Source of the DNA: Microbacterium luteum
GTDB lineage: Bacteria; Actinomycetota; Actinomycetes; Actinomycetales; Microbacteriaceae
Length of the DNA stretch: 64,000 nt
Reading direction: 5' to 3'
NCBI RefSeq assembly: GCF_015277875.1
Contig: NZ_CP063814.1
Location: 3,456,444 to 3,520,443 of the forward strand
Shown here in pieces: positions 54,892 through 63,322 of the stretch (position 1 is its first letter; each line of letters starts with the position of its first letter). Position numbers and translations under genes: made by a program. The notes under the pieces were generated by a model, which did no database searches, was not told where the DNA came from, and saw only the letters and a list, made by a program, of their open reading frames with translations.

Positions 54892-55920
54892 GTGCGTCAG
54901 GTCATCATCATCGGCTCGGGTCCCGCGGGTTACACGGCGGCGATCTATGCCGCGCGTGCGAACCTCGAACCCCTCGTCGTCGCCAGTTCGGTCGAAGCCG
55001 GTGGCGAGCTCATGAACACCACCGAGGTCGAGAACTTCCCCGGGTTCCCGGAAGGCATCCAGGGTCCTGAGCTCATGGCGAAGATGCAGGAGCAGGCGGA
55101 GAAGTTCGGCGCCGAGGTGCTGTACGACGACGTCGTCGACCTCGATGTCGCCGGGCGCAGCAAGAAGGTCACGCTCGGCAGCGGAAAGTCCTTCGAGGCA
55201 GACTCGATCGTCTTCGCGACCGGCTCCGCCCCGCGCAAGATCGGCATCGAGGGTGAGCAGCGTCTCTCCGGGCGCGGCGTCTCGTACTGCGCGACGTGCG
55301 ACGGGTTCTTCTTCCGCGAGCGCGAGATCGCGGTCGTGGGAGGCGGTGACTCGGCAATCGAAGAGGCGACGTTCCTGACGAAGTTCGCGTCGAAGGTCTA
55401 CGTCATCCACCGTCGCGACGAGCTTCGCGCATCCAAGATCATGCAGGAGCGAGCCTTCAGGAACGACAAGATCGAGTTCGTGTGGAACGCCGAGGTTGTC
55501 GACGTGCTGGGCGAGGATGCCGTCACCGGCGTCGTGCTCGAGGACACCGTCGACGGCAGCCGCCGCGAGCTCGCGCTCCAGGGCCTGTTCGTCGCAATCG
55601 GCTACGACCCCCGCACCCACCTCGTGCACGGCAAGCTCGACCTCACCGAGGCTGGCACCGTCTGGGTCGACGGTCGCTCCTCTCGCACGTCGGTCCCCGG
55701 GATCTTCGCCGCCGGTGATGTCGTCGACCCCACCTATCGCCAGGCCGTCACCGCGGCCGGCAGCGGAACGGTCGCCGCCCTCGACGTGGAGCACTACCTC
55801 GCATCGCTCGGTGAAGCCGGCGCGCCCGACGCCACGGCCGACCCGATCGAAGACCGCCCGGGCGCGGATGACGAGGAGCCCCTCGCGGCCGCGGAACATT
55901 CCCCCGCCGTCGCACGTTGA
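54892..55920 (+). CDS. trxB: thioredoxin reductase
   Basis: A 342-aa flavoenzyme. The GTG at 54892 has AAGGAGG (54881-54887) upstream, so the longer open frame is not used. FAD motif GSGPAGYTAAIYAARA, NADPH motif GGGDSAIEEATFL and the redox pair SYCATCDG are present. The C-terminal 35 residues are an acidic extension. It is followed by trxA after 37 bp. Confidence 0.96.
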   Translation: MRQVIIIGSGPAGYTAAIYAARANLEPLVVASSVEAGGELMNTTEVENFPGFPEGIQGPELMAKMQEQAEKFGAEVLYDDVVDLDVAGRSKKVTLGSGKSFEADSIVFATGSAPRKIGIEGEQRLSGRGVSYCATCDGFFFREREIAVVGGGDSAIEEATFLTKFASKVYVIHRRDELRASKIMQERAFRNDKIEFVWNAEVVDVLGEDAVTGVVLEDTVDGSRRELALQGLFVAIGYDPRTHLVHGKLDLTEAGTVWVDGRSSRTSVPGIFAAGDVVDPTYRQAVTAAGSGTVAALDVEHYLASLGEAGAPDATADPIEDRPGADDEEPLAAAEHSPAVAR

Positions 55921-55957
55921 CCCGATAGACGCAAGAATTCTGAGAAGGAGAGTGGAA

Positions 55958-56281
55958 ATGACCGCCAAGGCGACCACGTCGGCGACCTTTGAGCAGGATG
56001 TCCTGCAGGCCGACGGCCCCGTGCTCGTGGACTTCTGGGCTGAGTGGTGCGGCCCGTGTCGCATGGTCTCGCCCGTGCTCGACGAGATCCAGTCGGAGAA
56101 CTCCGACAAGATCACCGTGCTGAAGCTGAATGTCGACGAGAACCCCGACCTCGCGATGAAGTACCAGATCACGTCCATCCCCGCGATGAAGGTCTTCCAG
56201 GGCGGCGAGGTCAAGTCGACCATCATCGGCGCGAAGCCCAAGTTCGCTCTCGAGCAGGATCTCGCAGAGTTCCTCAGGTGA
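55958..56281 (+). CDS. trxA: thioredoxin
   Basis: A 107-aa thioredoxin with the active site WAEWCGPCRM and cis-Pro in SIPAMKVF. AGAAGGAGA precedes the ATG. Substrate of TrxB encoded just upstream; the pair ends in a strong terminator. Confidence 0.97.
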   Translation: MTAKATTSATFEQDVLQADGPVLVDFWAEWCGPCRMVSPVLDEIQSENSDKITVLKLNVDENPDLAMKYQITSIPAMKVFQGGEVKSTIIGAKPKFALEQDLAEFLR

Positions 56282-56300
56282 CCTGCGCGTCGTGAGACGC

Positions 56301-56340
56301 CGAGACCCCGCTGGCCTCCGGGCCGGCGGGGTCTCGTTCT
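56301..56340 (+). terminator. intrinsic terminator of trxBA
   Basis: CGAGACCCCGC-T-GGCC, loop TCCG, GGCC-G-GCGGGGTCTCG (56301-56336) followed by TTCT and more T-rich sequence. Confidence 0.85.
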
Positions 56341-56367
56341 GTTCCGGGTTGTCGGTCGGGAAGGTCG

Positions 56368-56709
56368 TCAGGATGCGTCGGCGTGGGCGGAGGCATCCCA
56401 CCGTCGGTGCTTCTCCTCGCCGAGCAGACGCCACACCGCCTTGGTCAGCGGCGGGTAGTCCAGAGCGATCTGCCGCAGCACCCGGTAGTGCCGGGCCTGG
56501 GAGGGGCGGACGCCGCCGTTCGCGGCGATGTTCTCCGCGCGCAAGGTGAGCACGACGAGTTCGTCGACGGTCGGGAGGTCTTCCATGAAGTCCCACGGGT
56601 CTTCGCCGCCGTGCAGACGCTCATCGACGAGCACGGACAACTCGTCCGCTGCCTCCGCGCGCAGCAGTTCGAGACTGGCTCGCCGCGGGGTGCTCTCGTC
56701 GTGGGTCAC
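56368..56709 (-). CDS. hypothetical protein
   Basis: A 113-aa soluble, acidic, mostly helical protein (LRAEAADELSVLVDERLHGG; LPTVDELVVLTLRAENIAA). I know no function. It lies between trxA and parB on the parB strand, 66 bp after parB, and the composition fits the surrounding genes. Confidence 0.7.
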   Translation of the reverse strand: MTHDESTPRRASLELLRAEAADELSVLVDERLHGGEDPWDFMEDLPTVDELVVLTLRAENIAANGGVRPSQARHYRVLRQIALDYPPLTKAVWRLLGEEKHRRWDASAHADAS

Positions 56710-56775
56710 CCATCCAGGGTACGCCGCGCGTCCGACACGGGCATCGTGCGTGCCATCCTGTGGACAGATCGGCTT

Positions 56776-57762
56776 CTAGTTCGCGCCGTATCCGCTCTCG
56801 CCGAGGTCATCGAGAATGCGGTTCAGGTCCTGGATGCTGGCGAAATCGATGCTGATCTGGCCTTTTCGCATACCAAGGCTGACTTTGACGCGCGTGTTGA
56901 GGCGGTCACCCAGTCGCTCGGCCACCTCGTCGAGGTAGGCCTTGCGGGCACCGGCCTGCGGCTTGACGCTCTTGGTGGCAGTCGCGTCCGTGGTCTTCGC
57001 CGCAGCCTCCGCGGCACGCACGGAGAGGTCTTCGTTCACGATCTTGTCGGAGAGCCTCTGCATGGACTCGGGGGAGTCGAGCGAGAGGATCGCGCGAGCA
57101 TGTCCGGCGCTGAGCACCCCCGCGGCGACGCGCTGCTGCACCGGCACGGGGAGCTTCAGCAGGCGGATCGTGTTGCTGATCTGCGGACGGGAACGACCGA
57201 TCCGTGTGGCGAGCTCCTCCTGGGTGATGCCGAAGTCGTCGAGGAGCTGCTGATAGGCGGAGGCTTCTTCCAGGGGATTGAGCTCCGACCGGTGCAGGTT
57301 CTCCAGGAGCGCATCCCGCAACAGGTGCTCGTCGGCGGTCTCCCGGATGATCGCAGGAATCGAGGTGAGTCCCGCGGCCCGGGCCGCTCGGGTGCGGCGC
57401 TCACCCATGATGAGCTCGTAGCTTCCGCCCCCGGTGTCACGGACGACGACCGGCTGCAGGACGCCGAATTCCCGAACGCTGTGGATCAGTTCGTCGAGGT
57501 CGTCCTGATCGAAGTGGGTGCGGGGCTGGCGCGGATTCGGCACGACTGCGTGCGGATCCACGTGTGCGAGCCGCGCACCCGGCACCGCCACGAGTTCGTG
57601 AGATTCGTCCGCTGTGTCGACCACGTCGGCCGTGCTCGAGGCGGGGGCGTCATCCTCTGTCGCCGACTTGGGGAAGAACACGTCGGAGGGGCGATCCTCC
57701 GTCGCCTCGATGGTGGGGATGAGAGCCCCGATGCCTCGTCCGAGTCCCGTGCGCTTGGGCAT
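56776..57762 (-). CDS. parB: chromosome partitioning protein ParB
   Basis: A 328-aa CTPase that binds parS and spreads along DNA. The CTP-binding box is GERRTRAAR; the helix-turn-helix is QEELATRIGRSRPQISNTIRLL; the C-terminal dimer domain ends the protein. The N-terminal MPKRTGLGRGIGALIP is the ParA-contact peptide. The ATG overlaps the parA stop by one base (57762), so parAB are one unit. Confidence 0.96.
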   Translation of the reverse strand: MPKRTGLGRGIGALIPTIEATEDRPSDVFFPKSATEDDAPASSTADVVDTADESHELVAVPGARLAHVDPHAVVPNPRQPRTHFDQDDLDELIHSVREFGVLQPVVVRDTGGGSYELIMGERRTRAARAAGLTSIPAIIRETADEHLLRDALLENLHRSELNPLEEASAYQQLLDDFGITQEELATRIGRSRPQISNTIRLLKLPVPVQQRVAAGVLSAGHARAILSLDSPESMQRLSDKIVNEDLSVRAAEAAAKTTDATATKSVKPQAGARKAYLDEVAERLGDRLNTRVKVSLGMRKGQISIDFASIQDLNRILDDLGESGYGAN

Positions 57763-58700
57763 CAGGGTGTCCCTTCGATCGATACCGAACTGTCTTTGTC
57801 TCGCCCGATGATCTCGACCGCGGCTTCGCGGTAGGCGACGGCGCCGGCCGACTGTCCATCGTAAGCGATGACGGTCTGGCCGAAGCTCGGCGCCTCCGAG
57901 ACGCGCACCGAGCGCGGGATCATCGTCCGCAGGACCTCGCGGGGAAAGTGTTCCCGCACTTCCTCCGCCACCTGCTGCGCGAGGCGTGTGCGGCCGTCGT
58001 ACATCGTCAGCATGATCGTCGAGAGGTACAGCGCCGTGTTGAGGTGCTTCTGGATCATCCGCACCGTGCCGAGCAGCTGGCTGAGACCCTCGAGTGCGTA
58101 GTACTCGCACTGGATCGGGATGAGGAGCTCCTGCGCAGCGGTGAAGGCGTTGATGGTGAGCAGACCGAGCGACGGTGGGCAGTCGATGATGACGAAGTCG
58201 AGTCGCTCGGTGAGTTCGGCCAGATACGTGTCCAGCGCCGTCTTGAGACGATGCTCTCGCGCGACCTGCGAGACGAGTTCGATCTCGGCGCCCGCGAGAT
58301 GGATGGTGCTGGGGGCGCAGAAGAGGTTCGGTGACTCCGGGCTGTTCTGCACGATATCGGCGATGGGGAAGTCGTCGATGAGCACGTCGTAGACGCTCGG
58401 CGTGTCGGAGTCATGGGGAACGCCGAGAGCTGTCGACGCGTTTCCCTGCGGGTCGAGGTCGATGACGAGCACGCGAGCCCCCATAGATGCGAGAGCCGCC
58501 GCCAGGTTCACGGTGCTGGTGGTCTTGCCCACCCCGCCCTTCTGGTTCGACACCGTGATCACACGGGTGTTGCCACTCAGGGAGATGTCGACGCTCGCGA
58601 GAGTGCGGCGGCGCGCGGACAGATCAGCTAGTTCGCGCGCGAGAGGAGTGTCGTCGAACGAGAAAGGGGATTCCGCGGCCGATTCATCGGGCTGTTTCAC
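57762..58700 (-). CDS. parA: chromosome partitioning ATPase ParA
   Basis: A 312-aa ParA/Soj ATPase with the deviant Walker A KGGVGKTTSTVNLA and RVLVIDLDPQGNAST. The best start is a GTG at 58700, which lies in the middle of the parS site 58694-58707; there is no ATG closer to the conserved region and the longer frame runs through repeats. GAGAGAG lies a few bases upstream. ParB binding here would thus cover the parA translation start. Confidence 0.93.
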   Translation of the reverse strand: MKQPDESAAESPFSFDDTPLARELADLSARRRTLASVDISLSGNTRVITVSNQKGGVGKTTSTVNLAAALASMGARVLVIDLDPQGNASTALGVPHDSDTPSVYDVLIDDFPIADIVQNSPESPNLFCAPSTIHLAGAEIELVSQVAREHRLKTALDTYLAELTERLDFVIIDCPPSLGLLTINAFTAAQELLIPIQCEYYALEGLSQLLGTVRMIQKHLNTALYLSTIMLTMYDGRTRLAQQVAEEVREHFPREVLRTMIPRSVRVSEAPSFGQTVIAYDGQSAGAVAYREAAVEIIGRDKDSSVSIEGTP

Positions 58701-58707
58701 GTGAAAC
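58694..58707. promoter_or_regulatory. parS site 1 (contains parA start)
   Basis: GTTTCACGTGAAAC, exact core of the bacterial parS consensus, preceded by T. The parA GTG is inside it. Confidence 0.93.
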
Positions 58708-58948
58708 GCTCTCTCTTTCGCGTTCGTTCGAGCATCACTCCACTCTAACCCGCACCCCCGACTCCACCCGCCCACCTCCCTTCCCGCCGATCGAGTAGCG
58801 CACGCGAGTGCGCCTATCGAGATCGTGCCTCCCACCGCGCCGGTCTCGATACGGCGGATCCGCCGCCTACTCGACCACCGGAAAGCGCCACGCCGCCGAT
58901 CGAGTAGCGCGCAGCGCGTACCGAGATCCAAGCCGCCGTCACGGGCTC

Positions 58949-58962
58949 GTTTCACGTGAAAC
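58949..58962. promoter_or_regulatory. parS site 2
   Basis: Exact GTTTCACGTGAAAC core, 255 bp from site 1, in the repeat array. Confidence 0.93.
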
Positions 58963-59139
58963 GGCCCAGCGGGGAACACCTTCCCGCCGATCGAGTAGCG
59001 CACGCAGTGCGCGTACCGATCCCGAATCCCGAGGGTCTCGATACGGCGGCTCCGCCACCTACTCGACCACCGGGAGGAGCCACCCGCCGATCGAGTAGCG
59101 CGCAGCGCGTACCGAGATCCGAGCCGCCGTCACGGGCTC

Positions 59140-59153
59140 GTTTCACGTGAAAC
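59140..59153. promoter_or_regulatory. parS site 3
   Basis: Exact core, 191 bp from site 2. Confidence 0.93.
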
Positions 59154-59336
59154 GCCCTTTGGGAACGCCTTCCCGCCGATCGAGTAGCGCACGCGAGTGC
59201 GCCTATCGAGATCGTGCCTCCCACCGCGCCGGTCTCGATACGGCGGCTCCGCCACCTACTCGACCACCGGGAGGAGCCACCCGCCGATCGAGTAGCGCGC
59301 AGCGCGTACCGAGATCCTTCATCCCATCAAGGTTTA

Positions 59337-59350
59337 GTTTCACGTGAAAC
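59337..59350. promoter_or_regulatory. parS site 4
   Basis: Exact core, 197 bp from site 3, followed by A as in the full 16-bp consensus. Confidence 0.93.
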
Positions 59351-59527
59351 ACCGTTTGGGAACGCCTTCCCGGTGATCGAGTGGCGCACGCAGTGCGCGT
59401 ACCGAGATCCCGAACCCCGAGGGTCTCGATACGGCGGCTCCGCCACCTACTCGACCGCCGGAGGGAGCCACCCGCCGATCGAGTAGCGCGCAGCGCGTAC
59501 CGAGATCCTTCATCCCATCAAGGTTTA

Positions 59528-59541
59528 GTTTCACGTGAAAC
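59528..59541. promoter_or_regulatory. parS site 5
   Basis: Exact core, 191 bp from site 4. Confidence 0.93.
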
Positions 59542-59813
59542 GCCCTTTGGGAACGCCTTCCCGGTGATCGAGTAGCGCACCTAGTGCGCGTATCGAGATC
59601 CCACATCGCGAGGGTCTCGATACGGCGGCTCCGCCACCTACTCGACCACCGGGAGGAGCCACCCGCCGATCGAGTGGCGCACGCAGTGCGCGTATCGAGA
59701 TCCCGAACCCCGAGGGTCTCGATACGGCGGCTCCGCCGCATGCTCGACCACCGGGATGCACCACCCCCGGCCGGTCGAGTAGCGCGCAGCGCGTACCGGG
59801 ATCCGGAGCATCC

Positions 59814-59827
59814 GTTTCACGTGAAAC
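59814..59827. promoter_or_regulatory. parS site 6
   Basis: Exact core, 286 bp from site 5, two bases from the stop codon of the GIY-YIG gene. Confidence 0.93.
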
Positions 59828-59829
59828 GC

Positions 59830-60153
59830 TCACGCGCCAGCCACCTCTTGTTCGCCAGCGGCATCTCGACCCGCGAACCGACTCTTCTTGCTCAGCGCAG
59901 AAAGCGCTGACACGTGGCCGGTGATCAGGGCGATGCGCTTCGCGCGACCCCAGCCCTGCACCTGCTTCTCGCGGAGGAAGGCATCATCCATCCGTTCGTA
60001 TTCCTCGAAGTACACCAACCGCACCGGGCGACGGTGGAATGTGTACTCCGCGCCTTCCCCGAAGTTGTGCTGAGCGACTCGCAGGTCGAGGTCACGGGTA
60101 CTCCCTACGTAGAAGGAGCGATCCGCGCATTCGAGGATGTACATGTATGGCAT
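59830..60153 (-). CDS. GIY-YIG nuclease-domain protein (UPF0213/YhbQ-like)
   Basis: A 107-aa protein from the ATG at 60153. The GIY-YIG domain has YMYILECADRSFYVGSTRDLDLRVAQHN, with Y-x8-10-YVGST, R and the distal Glu (EYERMDDAFLREKQVQGW). Such single-domain proteins act on nucleic acids, but their role is poorly known. The longer open frame upstream is only repeat sequence. The gene is enclosed by the repeat arrays, whose units have opposite orientation on each side. Confidence 0.82.
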   Translation of the reverse strand: MPYMYILECADRSFYVGSTRDLDLRVAQHNFGEGAEYTFHRRPVRLVYFEEYERMDDAFLREKQVQGWGRAKRIALITGHVSALSALSKKSRFAGRDAAGEQEVAGA

Positions 60154-60269
60154 ACCACCAGCGTGACGCTGCCGGGGGTGGGATGGGATGACCATGCACG
60201 CATCCGTTGAGAAAGTGCGCAATGAAGCCGTCGGGGAGGGACGGACAACGAGGACGGCCTCGGCACGGC

Positions 60270-60652
60270 GGTTGTGCGGGATCTCGGTACGCGCACTTCG
60301 TGCGCTACTCGATCGGCGGGATGATTCCGGTGCGGTGGTCGAGTAGCCGGTGGAGCCGGCGTATCGACACCGGCACCCGGTGGGGCGAGATCTCGATACG
60401 CGCACTCCGTGCGCTACTCGATCGGCGGGTGGTGCATCATGGTGGTCGAGTAGGCGGTGGAGCCGGCGTATCGAGACCGGCACCCGGTTGTGCGGGATCT
60501 CGGTACGCGCACTTCGTGCGCTACTCGATCGGCGGGATGATTCCGGTGCGGTGGTCGAGTAGGCGGTGGAGCCGGCGTATCGACACCGGCACCCGGTGGG
60601 GCCGGGATCTCGATACGCGCGCGGCGCGCGCTACTCGATCGGCGGGCGCGGA
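60270..60652. repeat. second repeat array, inverted relative to the first
   Basis: Seven units alternate: GATCTCG(G/A)TACGCGC...GCGCTACTCGATCGGCGGG and GGTCGAGTAG(G/C)CGGTGGAGCCGGCGTATCGA. They are the reverse-oriented forms of the units in 58780-59812, without parS. The stretch 60154-60269 before it holds nothing I can name. Confidence 0.8.
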
Positions 60653-60655
60653 GTG

Positions 60656-61282
60656 TCAGCGGGAGACCGTGGCGCGAAGCACACGCGTCGGTTCGGAGAT
60701 GACACCCTCGCCCACCGTCTCCACGCGCACATCGCGCAGCTTGAAGCGACGAATCTGCTTCTCAGCCGCCGCAATCTCGTTCGACGCGTTCGCGCCCTTG
60801 AGCAGAATCAACTCGCCACCGTCACGGACGAGGGGAGCGGTGAGAGGGATCAGTGTACGGAAGGCGCTCACGGCGCGGGCCGTCACCTGGTCGAGCACCG
60901 GACCATCCGCCCACTCCTCCGCACGACCACGAACGACCTCGACGTTGTCGAGGCCCAGCGCTGCCACCTGCTCGTTCAGCCACGCGACGCGACGCTCCAT
61001 GGGCTCGATCAGCACCCATTTCACGTCAGGGCGGGCGATCGCCAGTACAACTCCGGGCAGGCCTGCCCCGGAGCCCACGTCTCCCACGCGACCGGAGAAC
61101 AGCGGTGCGGCGACCACGCTGTTCAGGATGTGACGCGTCCACAGGCGCGGCAGTTCCAGCGGTCCGATGAGCCCTCGCTCCTCGCCGTGGACAGCGAGTG
61201 CGGCAGTGAAGGCGCGGGCGGCGCCGATGCGATCGCCGAACAAGGGCTCGGCAGCCGACGGTTCGGGTTCCAGTTCGGTCAT
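60656..61282 (-). CDS. rsmG: 16S rRNA m7G527 methyltransferase RsmG
   Basis: A 208-aa methyltransferase (GidB). SAM-binding motif VGDVGSGAGLPGVVLAIARP and RHILNSVVAAPLF are typical. It modifies G527 of 16S rRNA; loss gives streptomycin resistance in other bacteria. It is downstream of jag with only 26 bp between them, most of which is parS site 7. Confidence 0.95.
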   Translation of the reverse strand: MTELEPEPSAAEPLFGDRIGAARAFTAALAVHGEERGLIGPLELPRLWTRHILNSVVAAPLFSGRVGDVGSGAGLPGVVLAIARPDVKWVLIEPMERRVAWLNEQVAALGLDNVEVVRGRAEEWADGPVLDQVTARAVSAFRTLIPLTAPLVRDGGELILLKGANASNEIAAAEKQIRRFKLRDVRVETVGEGVISEPTRVLRATVSR

Positions 61283-61286
61283 GGAT

Positions 61287-61300
61287 GTTTCACGTGAAAC
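61287..61300. promoter_or_regulatory. parS site 7 (at the rsmG start)
   Basis: Exact core preceded by T, between jag and rsmG and four bases upstream of the rsmG ATG, where a ribosome binding site would be expected. Confidence 0.93.
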
Positions 61301-61308
61301 GGCGACCG

Positions 61309-61824
61309 TCAGTGGCGACGGATGACCGTATGACGGTCCGCTCCCTCACCGTACGACTCCGAGACCAGCCCGCGCTCCGCGACGATGTCGTGCACCAGCT
61401 TGCGCTCGTAGCTGGACATCGAGGGAAGGGACGCCTGTGAGGCACCTTCATCCAGGCGCTCGACAGCGCGATCCACGAGCTGCTCCAGCTGCGTCTGGCG
61501 CGCGTCGCGGGAGCCGCCGATGTCGAGGATGAGACGGGAGAACCGACCTGTCTTGTTCTGTACCGCGATGCGCGTCAGCTCCTGAAGAGCCTGCACCGTG
61601 TCCGGCGCAGACAGAACGCGCACGGCATCCTCTTCCTCAGCCTCGACAGAGACGTATGCTCGCCCGGCCCGTACGTCGAGTCCGAGGTCGCCGTCGATGT
61701 CGGCGATGTCGAGGAGCTCCTCGATGAAGTCTGCGGCGACGTCACCCTCCTGCTCGAGCTGCTCGACCGTCGCGGGGGAGCGGTCCGGAGCGGACGTGGT
61801 GGCGGTGTCGGAGTTGCTGCTCAT
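61309..61824 (-). CDS. jag: Jag/KhpB R3H-domain RNA-binding protein
   Basis: A 171-aa protein (ATG at 61824, with AGAGG upstream; another ATG is three bases earlier). It has a KH-like part (RAYVSVEAEEEDAVRVLSAP; ALQELTRIAVQNKTG) and a C-terminal R3H domain (MSSYERKLVHDIVAERGLVSES). It is normally co-transcribed with yidC, which lies 20 bp upstream. Confidence 0.93.
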   Translation of the reverse strand: MSSNSDTATTSAPDRSPATVEQLEQEGDVAADFIEELLDIADIDGDLGLDVRAGRAYVSVEAEEEDAVRVLSAPDTVQALQELTRIAVQNKTGRFSRLILDIGGSRDARQTQLEQLVDRAVERLDEGASQASLPSMSSYERKLVHDIVAERGLVSESYGEGADRHTVIRRH

Positions 61825-61847
61825 CATTCCTCTGGGTCGTTCCGTGA

Positions 61848-62957
61848 TCAGGACTTCGCGTTACCCGATGGGCCGTTGCCGCCCGACGGTCCGGACTGCT
61901 TCTGCGCCTGCTTCTTCGCCCGCTGCTTGCCGACCGGCTGCTGCCGCTTGGGCTGTGCGGCCTTGGCCCGCTCGGCCTCCTCGACGAGACGCTGCTGCTC
62001 CGCCTGGTACTTCTCCATCGACACCACCTTGCCGGAGGAGTCGATGGCCTTGCCCTTGCGGGCCAGCCGCTCCTCGCGGGCCTTCGCCGCGTCCGACCCG
62101 GGGGTGGGCATCTCTCGGATGACGAGGAACTGCTGCCCCATCGTCCACAGGTTCGACACGAACCAGTAGATGACGACACCGAGCGGGAAGAACACGCCCG
62201 AGAAGACGAACGCGAACGGCAGCACGTACAGCATGATCTTCTGCATCTGGTACGCCTGGCCGGTCTTGGCTTCGGGGGAGAGGTTCTTCGAGATGATCTG
62301 GAGCTGTGTGAAGAACTGCGAGGCGATCATGAGCACCACGAGGGTCACCAGGATGATGATCGCCGTGGTGTTGCCCGAGTTGATGGCGTCGATCAGGGTC
62401 TCGTGGAGCGATGCGACGCCGAAGAGCTTCGCGTCGTAGAACTCCTGTGTCAGCTCCGCATTGAGCAGGCCCACACCGCCGATGCCGGCCTGTGCGTGCC
62501 GTGTGACGTCGTTCAGCACGCTGAACAGCGCGAAGAACACCGGCATCTGCACCAGGAGCGGCAGACAGCTCGACACCGGAGTGGTGCCGTGCTTCTTGTA
62601 CAGCGCCATCGTCTCCCGGCTCATCGCCTCCCGCGAGAGCTGATCGCGCTTTCCCTTGTACTTCTCCTGAACTTTTCGCAGTTCAGGGGCGATTTCCATC
62701 ATCTTCCGCTGGCTCTTGATCTGCCGCACGAACAGCGGAATCATCGCCGAGCGCACGACGATCACGAGACCGACGATCGAGAGCACCCACGTGAGACCCT
62801 CGGCTGCCGGCAGGCCCATCGCGGTGAACAGCCAGTGCCAGGCGACGAGCACGAGCTCGACCAGCCACTTCAGGGGCCAGAGGATGGTGCCGATCAGATC
62901 GAAACCACCGCCGCCCGATGTCTCGGTCGCCGACGAAGCGAAGCTCAGAAGATCCAT
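61848..62957 (-). CDS. yidC: membrane protein insertase YidC
   Basis: A 369-aa YidC/Oxa1 protein of the Gram-positive type, without the large periplasmic domain. Five segments: about residues 26-55, 58-78, 130-150, 195-215 and 235-262. The hydrophilic groove region is RSAMIPLFVRQIKSQRKMMEIAPEL in the first cytoplasmic loop. The C-terminal 90 residues are very basic and Gln-rich (KRQQPVGKQRAKKQAQKQ), likely contacting ribosomes. Confidence 0.95.
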   Translation of the reverse strand: MDLLSFASSATETSGGGGFDLIGTILWPLKWLVELVLVAWHWLFTAMGLPAAEGLTWVLSIVGLVIVVRSAMIPLFVRQIKSQRKMMEIAPELRKVQEKYKGKRDQLSREAMSRETMALYKKHGTTPVSSCLPLLVQMPVFFALFSVLNDVTRHAQAGIGGVGLLNAELTQEFYDAKLFGVASLHETLIDAINSGNTTAIIILVTLVVLMIASQFFTQLQIISKNLSPEAKTGQAYQMQKIMLYVLPFAFVFSGVFFPLGVVIYWFVSNLWTMGQQFLVIREMPTPGSDAAKAREERLARKGKAIDSSGKVVSMEKYQAEQQRLVEEAERAKAAQPKRQQPVGKQRAKKQAQKQSGPSGGNGPSGNAKS

Positions 62958-62965
62958 GCGCGGGA

Positions 62966-63322
62966 TCAGTCCTTTCCGGTGGAGCCAGGAACGACGAAAC
63001 CCTGCGGGGTGATGTCGTGACGGAAGTCCTCACGAAGCGGCACGTCGTCGACGCCGCCCTTCGCCCAGGGGTGGCACCGCGCGAGGCGCGCGGCGGTCAT
63101 CGCACTTCCCACCACGGCGCCGTACTGCTGTACCGCGGCCACCGAGTAGGCGGTGCATGAGGGGTAGTACTTGCACACGTCACCGTACGTGTGCGAGATG
63201 GTCGCCCGGTAGCCGTGAAGCAACGCCAGAGCGGCGTTCCGGGGCAGAAGCGGTATCGCACGAAGTGAATCGGATGCGGTCCAACGGCCGGCACCGACGG
63301 CATACGAGGGCAGAACACTCAT
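62966..63322 (-). CDS. yidD: membrane protein insertion efficiency factor YidD
   Basis: A 118-aa protein from the ATG at 63322 (MSVLPSYAVG...). The family motif is YGDVCKYYPSCTAYSVAAVQQYG and GSAMTAARLARCHPWAKGGVDDVP. It overlaps rnpA by four bases (63319-63322) and yidC follows after eight bases. The N-terminal 40 residues are longer than usual. Confidence 0.93.
   Translation of the reverse strand: MSVLPSYAVGAGRWTASDSLRAIPLLPRNAALALLHGYRATISHTYGDVCKYYPSCTAYSVAAVQQYGAVVGSAMTAARLARCHPWAKGGVDDVPLREDFRHDITPQGFVVPGSTGKD

Larger units (their letters stand above)
58780..59812. repeat. composite tandem repeat array with parS sites
   Basis: No gene is supported here. Two palindromic units alternate: GATCGAGTAGCGC...GCG(T)ACCGAGATC and its inverse-type GGTCTCGATACGGCGG...CTACTCGACCACCGG. 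Together with a parS site and a short linker (CCCTTTGGGAACGCCTTCCC) they build a tandem unit of about 191-197 bp, seen from sites 2 to 5 and longer between 5 and 6. Short REP-like units of this kind are scattered between genes in Microbacteriaceae; their amplification with parS is unusual. Confidence 0.85.

Noticed and set aside
58808..59833. several 60-130-codon frames in the parS repeat array
   Set aside because: They are translations of the repeats (with recurring FHVK from parS) and have no ribosome binding sites.
58780..60652. CRISPR-like array
   Set aside because: Units are palindromic, of two alternating kinds and of varying spacing; the intervals are repeated rather than unique, and no cas genes are near.
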